Shown here in pieces: positions 60,741 to 64,000 of a DNA stretch of 64,000 nt. A program made the position numbers and the translations under genes. The notes beneath the pieces were generated by a model that worked only from the letters and a program-made list of their open reading frames with translations, did no database searches and was not told the DNA's origin. Source of the DNA: Wolfiporia cocos (taxonomy: Eukaryota; Basidiomycota; Agaricomycetes; Polyporales; Phaeolaceae); contig JACCLO010000002.1 of NCBI GenBank assembly GCA_029448655.1, positions 3,224,001-3,288,000 on the forward strand, written 5' to 3'. Each line of letters begins with the position of its first letter. Position 1 is the stretch's first letter.

Positions 60741-60755
60741 AGCAGCAGCAGCAGC
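60741..60755 (+). repeat. Intronic AGC repeat, 5 units
   Basis: (AGC)5 at the same intron site as in copies A and B. Confidence 0.9.
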
Positions 60756-61648
60756 TCGAGCCACGCACCCGTGCCTCTGTTCGTGAGGAAGCCGATGTTG
60801 AACACGTTATGCTCGCCAAAGATCTCGCAGCACCGCTGGCCGACGTTGACCTCACCTGCGGCGCGTCTCGTCAGGCTTCAACATAGAGCCACACGACCGG
60901 CGCGTGCGCACCCCTCTGCCGGCCCATATCCATCGCACGGGCGTCGCCAATGTGCGAGTTGTGCGCCCACGCCACGATCTTCGCCTGCGTCCCGCCCGCG
61001 CCGAGATGCTTTGCGATCTTCACCAGCGTGCGCGCAAAGTGGTCGTCTCTGCGAGTCGAGCGGATCGACTCCTGCGCACTCTGAAGGCGAAGAAATAGAG
61101 TTAGGCGCGCACCGCAGGTTCCAGCTCTTCGTGTCCTCGGTGAGCATCGTGCGGTAGTACCTTGGCAAGCCCAAACTGCGTCTCATACGCATAGCGCGTC
61201 GAGTCCTCGCCGAAACGCTCAAAGCAATTATACCTGCCGAGCGCCTCGGTCATCTCCTCACCTTCACAACCAAACAGCCACGGATGCTCACTTCTTCCGA
61301 GCTTTATTTTGGGGTCGACGCGCTCAGGTAGCGGATCACCTCGTCTGCGGAGCGGTGCGGCGAGTACAGGTCCATCCCGTAGAACCACACGCGCCGTGCG
61401 GGGTCGTCTACGCGCGCATTGTGCACGCGGAGATACTCGACGAACGGCGGCATGACCTCGTTCTTCCACATCCACTTTGGGAAGTGTTCGAGATCGGATA
61501 GTGCGGCCCGCGCGGAGGGGATGTGCGACGCGCCGTGGACGCACCTACGTGCGGGTGACCATTGAGGGTCGTGAGAAGGAGGAGGTAGTGGGACGTACCG
61601 GCTGATGCGGAAGGCGTCGGGCCAGTTGGCCTCGACTGCGATCACAGT

Positions 61649-61735
61649 AGGGCTGTTCAATTCTTATCGTTCAGTTCGTTCACTTCAATCGAGAGCGATC
61701 GAGCGATCGAAAATGAAGCTCAGACGCACTCCGAC
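61649..61735 (+). repeat. Left terminal inverted repeat
   Basis: 87 bp, complementary to 63435-63521 without gaps, two mismatches in the inner 20 bp. Confidence 0.95.
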
Positions 61736-62289
61736 GCAGGTATCCGAGACGCCCAGTCGCTCGCACATTTCGCCCTCTCGCTGCAGCTGCCACAGAGCTC
61801 TAAACCGTACACATTGATTGAACGTGTTGTCCGAGTAAACCAGGAGAGAGCAGTAAGCTAATTGCCATATTTATGCATGCAATCCTGAGGTATGAGACAG
61901 AATGAGCGTGCCGACTGAGTCATGGGAGGACAAAAATCGACCCCCAGCTCAGGGCAATCAGCATTCCGGAGGTAGTCTAGGATCATAGCCCGGGGGTCGT
62001 AGGGGAGGTTCCCCCGTGGGAATAGCGATGTCAAGCATGCCGACGGCCCTCAGCCAAAAAGCTGCAGATTAGATCGAGCATCGAGATCGCCGCCACTCTC
62101 AGCCACCGACGCGACTAGACGTTCGCCGCAGGTCTTCACCAGTGTCAAGTGTATTTTGATGGTCCTGAGACTCAGCAGCATCAGAGAGGGTGGGATCAGA
62201 GTGAAGGGACTCGTGTGCTTTGGTCCTGCGGCATTTGTTGTATCTGCAGCTTAATGCATAACTCTGTAATTCAATAATATTCCGCTATA

Positions 62290-62844
62290 ATGGATAATTC
62301 CTCCTCTGTGTCTATAGAATGGCTCGACATGATACTGCGTCAAAAAACAGGCCTCTCATCGATATGTGACTCCCAGCTACGCCACGCGATGGACCTCATG
62401 AATGGAATGGACGTCTTCTTGGTCATCACGCCGGGACAAGGCAAAACGCTTGTCATGCTTGCACCGCTTCTTGCGGCGCAAGCCCGTGGAGAGTCCCTTA
62501 TTGCACTTACTATTGTACCAACAAAGATTCTGTAGGTGCAGCAGGTGAGTATATGCGCTGAATTAAATAATATGCTCATCTTTTATCAGCAAGAGAATGC
62601 GCAAAAGCTCGGCATTCGTGCTCTAGCGATCAATGAAGATACGACGAGCCACGCGCGACTTAACCATGACGACGGGAGACTCGCGATAATGAGCCCCCAA
62701 ATGCTTGTTAGTGCACGCATGCAGATGCTCCTTGCAAAACCGGACGTTCGAAAATGCATTCGCTATTTCGCTGTGGACAAGGCGCATTTTTTAAATGAAG
62801 AAGGAAGCGAATTTCGAGAGCCTTACCGCGCTATCAGGACCTGA
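62290..62844 (+). pseudogene. RecQ-like DNA helicase fragment inside TIR element
   Basis: Two ORF pieces. The first (from ATG 62290) has SQLRHAMDLMNGMDVFLVIT then PGQGKTLVMLAPLLAA with an intact Walker A GQGKT and a VPTKIL motif Ia. It hits a TAG at 62533-62535, immediately before VQQ and a GT-AG intron (62546 to about 62589). The second has ENAQKLGIRALAINEDT, LAIMSPQML, then FAVDKAHFLNEEGSEFREPY, where the DEAH Walker B has become DKAH. It stops at 62842-62844. The second RecA lobe is absent. Such a protein could not be an active helicase. It is a captured or decayed part of the element. Confidence 0.8.
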
Positions 62845-63434
62845 TTGCGTTCGACGTCGAGCATCAAATGCGGGAAATGCCTCCGCAGATGTTGAGATAG
62901 GCAGCATGTGGTGTGATCCATATGCATTGGAATAATGCACCACAGGAGCATCATTGACTCTCGCTGGGAGTGCTTCGGGAGTTGGGTATATTGTCGAGCA
63001 TGCATGTGAGGGCTGCGAAACATCTGTATTGCCATCAATGCCAGAAAACATATTTTCATGGCTACGAATAGACGATCCCTCGTCCGGATTCATATTGAAA
63101 AAGCAGTATCAACCAGCGAGGATGCGTGGTAGAATGAACGAGTATGCAATGCGTTGTGGCGTACGCGTACAGAGCTCTGGCTTGAAGATCTGAGATGCGC
63201 CCTTGGAACCCGACGAGCCGTCGGCGTATTCAAGGTCCGCTTTCCCACGGGAGGACCTCCCCTGTGGACCCCCCACTATGATCTCAGCCTCTCTAAGGAA
63301 GGAACGACTGTCTTCCTTCCTCGAGAGGCTGATTTATGAGCCTATTCCGGAGGCAGCGTCAGTCTGCACAGATTGCAGTCAGAGAATTGTGAGCGACCAG
63401 GCGCCTCATATACCTGCCCGAAACGGCAGGAGCG

Positions 63435-63521
63435 GTCGGAGTGTGTCTGAGTTTCATTTTCGATCGCTCGATCGCTCTCGATTGAAGTGAACGAACTGAA
63501 CGATAAGAATTGAACAGCCCT
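63435..63521 (-). repeat. Right terminal inverted repeat
   Basis: Complement of 61649-61735, followed by the AGT target duplication at 63522-63524. Confidence 0.95.
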
Positions 63522-64000
63522 AGTGAATCCCTTCTCTTCGATGAGCCGCTTTGTCAGGTTCGCGTGGTGTGCGTAGAGCTCGTACGTTCCGTGGGAGCCA
63601 TCGCCGATGCACACTACCTGCGCGTCGCCTGCGTTCCTCGCGAATCAGTGTCCCCATGCCGGTCTCGAGAATGCGGGCACGCACTGATGGCCGACATGAG
63701 CGGATCGTAGGAAGATGCTTGTTAGAAGAGCGGGTTGTGTGTGGCTCTCGAGGAGTGCGCGCTGCTTGAGGAGGGTCGTTGGTGTTGACATTGTGCGGAT
63801 GAGTGTGCGGGATGTTAGGGGGAAATTGGTAAGGAACATTAACGGGGATGCGTATGTACAGGTTGTATGAAGCGGAGTATTTGCCATCTGCGTTGTGCAC
63901 GGTTGACGTCACGGAGGGCGACTTGATTCTCAAAGCGACACTGTCTTGGTCCTCTTCTTTTCCATTGTGAACTCTTGCCGTTGCGCCGAGATTCAGGCGG

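Larger units (their letters stand above)
61649..63521. mobile_element. 1,873-bp TIR element carrying a helicase fragment
   Basis: 87-bp terminal inverted repeats (61649-61735 and 63435-63521) with two mismatches, starting AGGGCTGTTCAATTCTTATC. It is flanked on both sides by the 3-bp direct repeat AGT (61646-61648, 63522-63524). Copy B has the empty site (ATCACAGTGAATCC), which proves insertion. Inside are a degenerate helicase fragment and GC-rich sub-terminal inverted segments. No transposase is seen, so it is probably non-autonomous. A 3-bp target duplication fits CACTA or PIF/Harbinger-like elements, but the termini match neither canonical form; the superfamily is left open. Confidence 0.9.
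60276..63791 (-). pseudogene. Erythromycin-esterase-like gene, copy C (deleted and transposon-interrupted)
   Basis: Third copy. The stop is TGA 60276-60278 and the start ATG would be 63789-63791. The reading frame is split by the mobile element at 61649-63521, inserted in the segment encoding KRLIEEKGFT-VIAVEANWPDAF. It also lacks 208 bp relative to copy A: GTAC at 61157-61160 corresponds to both GTACs at 43503 and 43711 of copy A, so the AEEYYR exon is cut. Two smaller deletions (9 and 24 nt) remove C-terminal residues. It retains WMWKNEVMPPFVEYLRVHNA and SVFDEWGKGDCFVVTHRVED. The window ends in its 5' flank. Confidence 0.8.

Overview
The window is nuclear DNA of a filamentous fungus, most likely a basidiomycete (Agaricomycetes; Polyporales-like, genus not determinable). 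The evidence is compact spacing, many GT-AG introns of about 50-60 nt in nearly every gene, and fungal housekeeping genes with their closest-looking architecture in Agaricomycetes.

Left part (1 to about 37.2 kb) is gene-dense and conserved. In order it holds INO80 ATPase (-, 3' end outside the window), mitochondrial fumarase FUM1 (-), peroxin PEX11 (+), COX assembly factor CMC1 (-), lipoyl synthase LIP5 (+), ribosomal protein RPS28 (+), a GT8 glycosyltransferase (+), KEOPS subunit KAE1 (-), saccharopine dehydrogenase LYS1 (+), a proline-rich unknown (+), INO80-complex subunit IES1 (-), small Tim TIM8 (+), a PlsC-type lysophospholipid acyltransferase (-), an AAAP amino-acid transporter (-), an F-box/LRR-like protein (+), a large alpha/beta hydrolase (+) and a Ser/Thr-rich single-span membrane protein (-). 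Several head-to-head pairs share short promoters that carry a CACGTG E-box. Four products are mitochondrial (FUM1, CMC1, LIP5, TIM8) and two belong to the INO80 remodeller.

Right part (about 37.2 to 64 kb) is a different compartment: gene-poor, repeat-rich and built from duplicated blocks. A unit made of an erythromycin-esterase-like gene ('Ere') followed by a block X (an unknown spliced gene plus flanks) occurs as a tandem array. X1 is degenerate and partly inverted (about 40.1-42.6 kb). Then come Ere-A (42.6-45.1), X2 (47.1-53.0), Ere-B (54.8-57.3), X3 (57.4-60.2) and Ere-C (60.3 kb to the window edge). Each Ere copy is broken by different lesions: A and B carry premature stops, and C carries a 208-bp microhomology deletion plus a transposon.

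Into this array have gone a 1.2-kb partial copy of the membrane-protein gene (45.1-46.3), a 2.9-kb tandem array of an undescribed GC-rich repeat family with embedded 22-bp minisatellites (49.9-52.8), a 487-bp MITE-like element with perfect 29-bp terminal inverted repeats (54.3-54.8), and a 1,873-bp element with 87-bp inverted repeats and an AGT target duplication that carries a broken RecQ-like helicase fragment (61.6-63.5). Comparing duplicated copies lets several insertions be bounded directly from the sequence.

All names rest on reading translated motifs and splice logic by eye; no database search was run.
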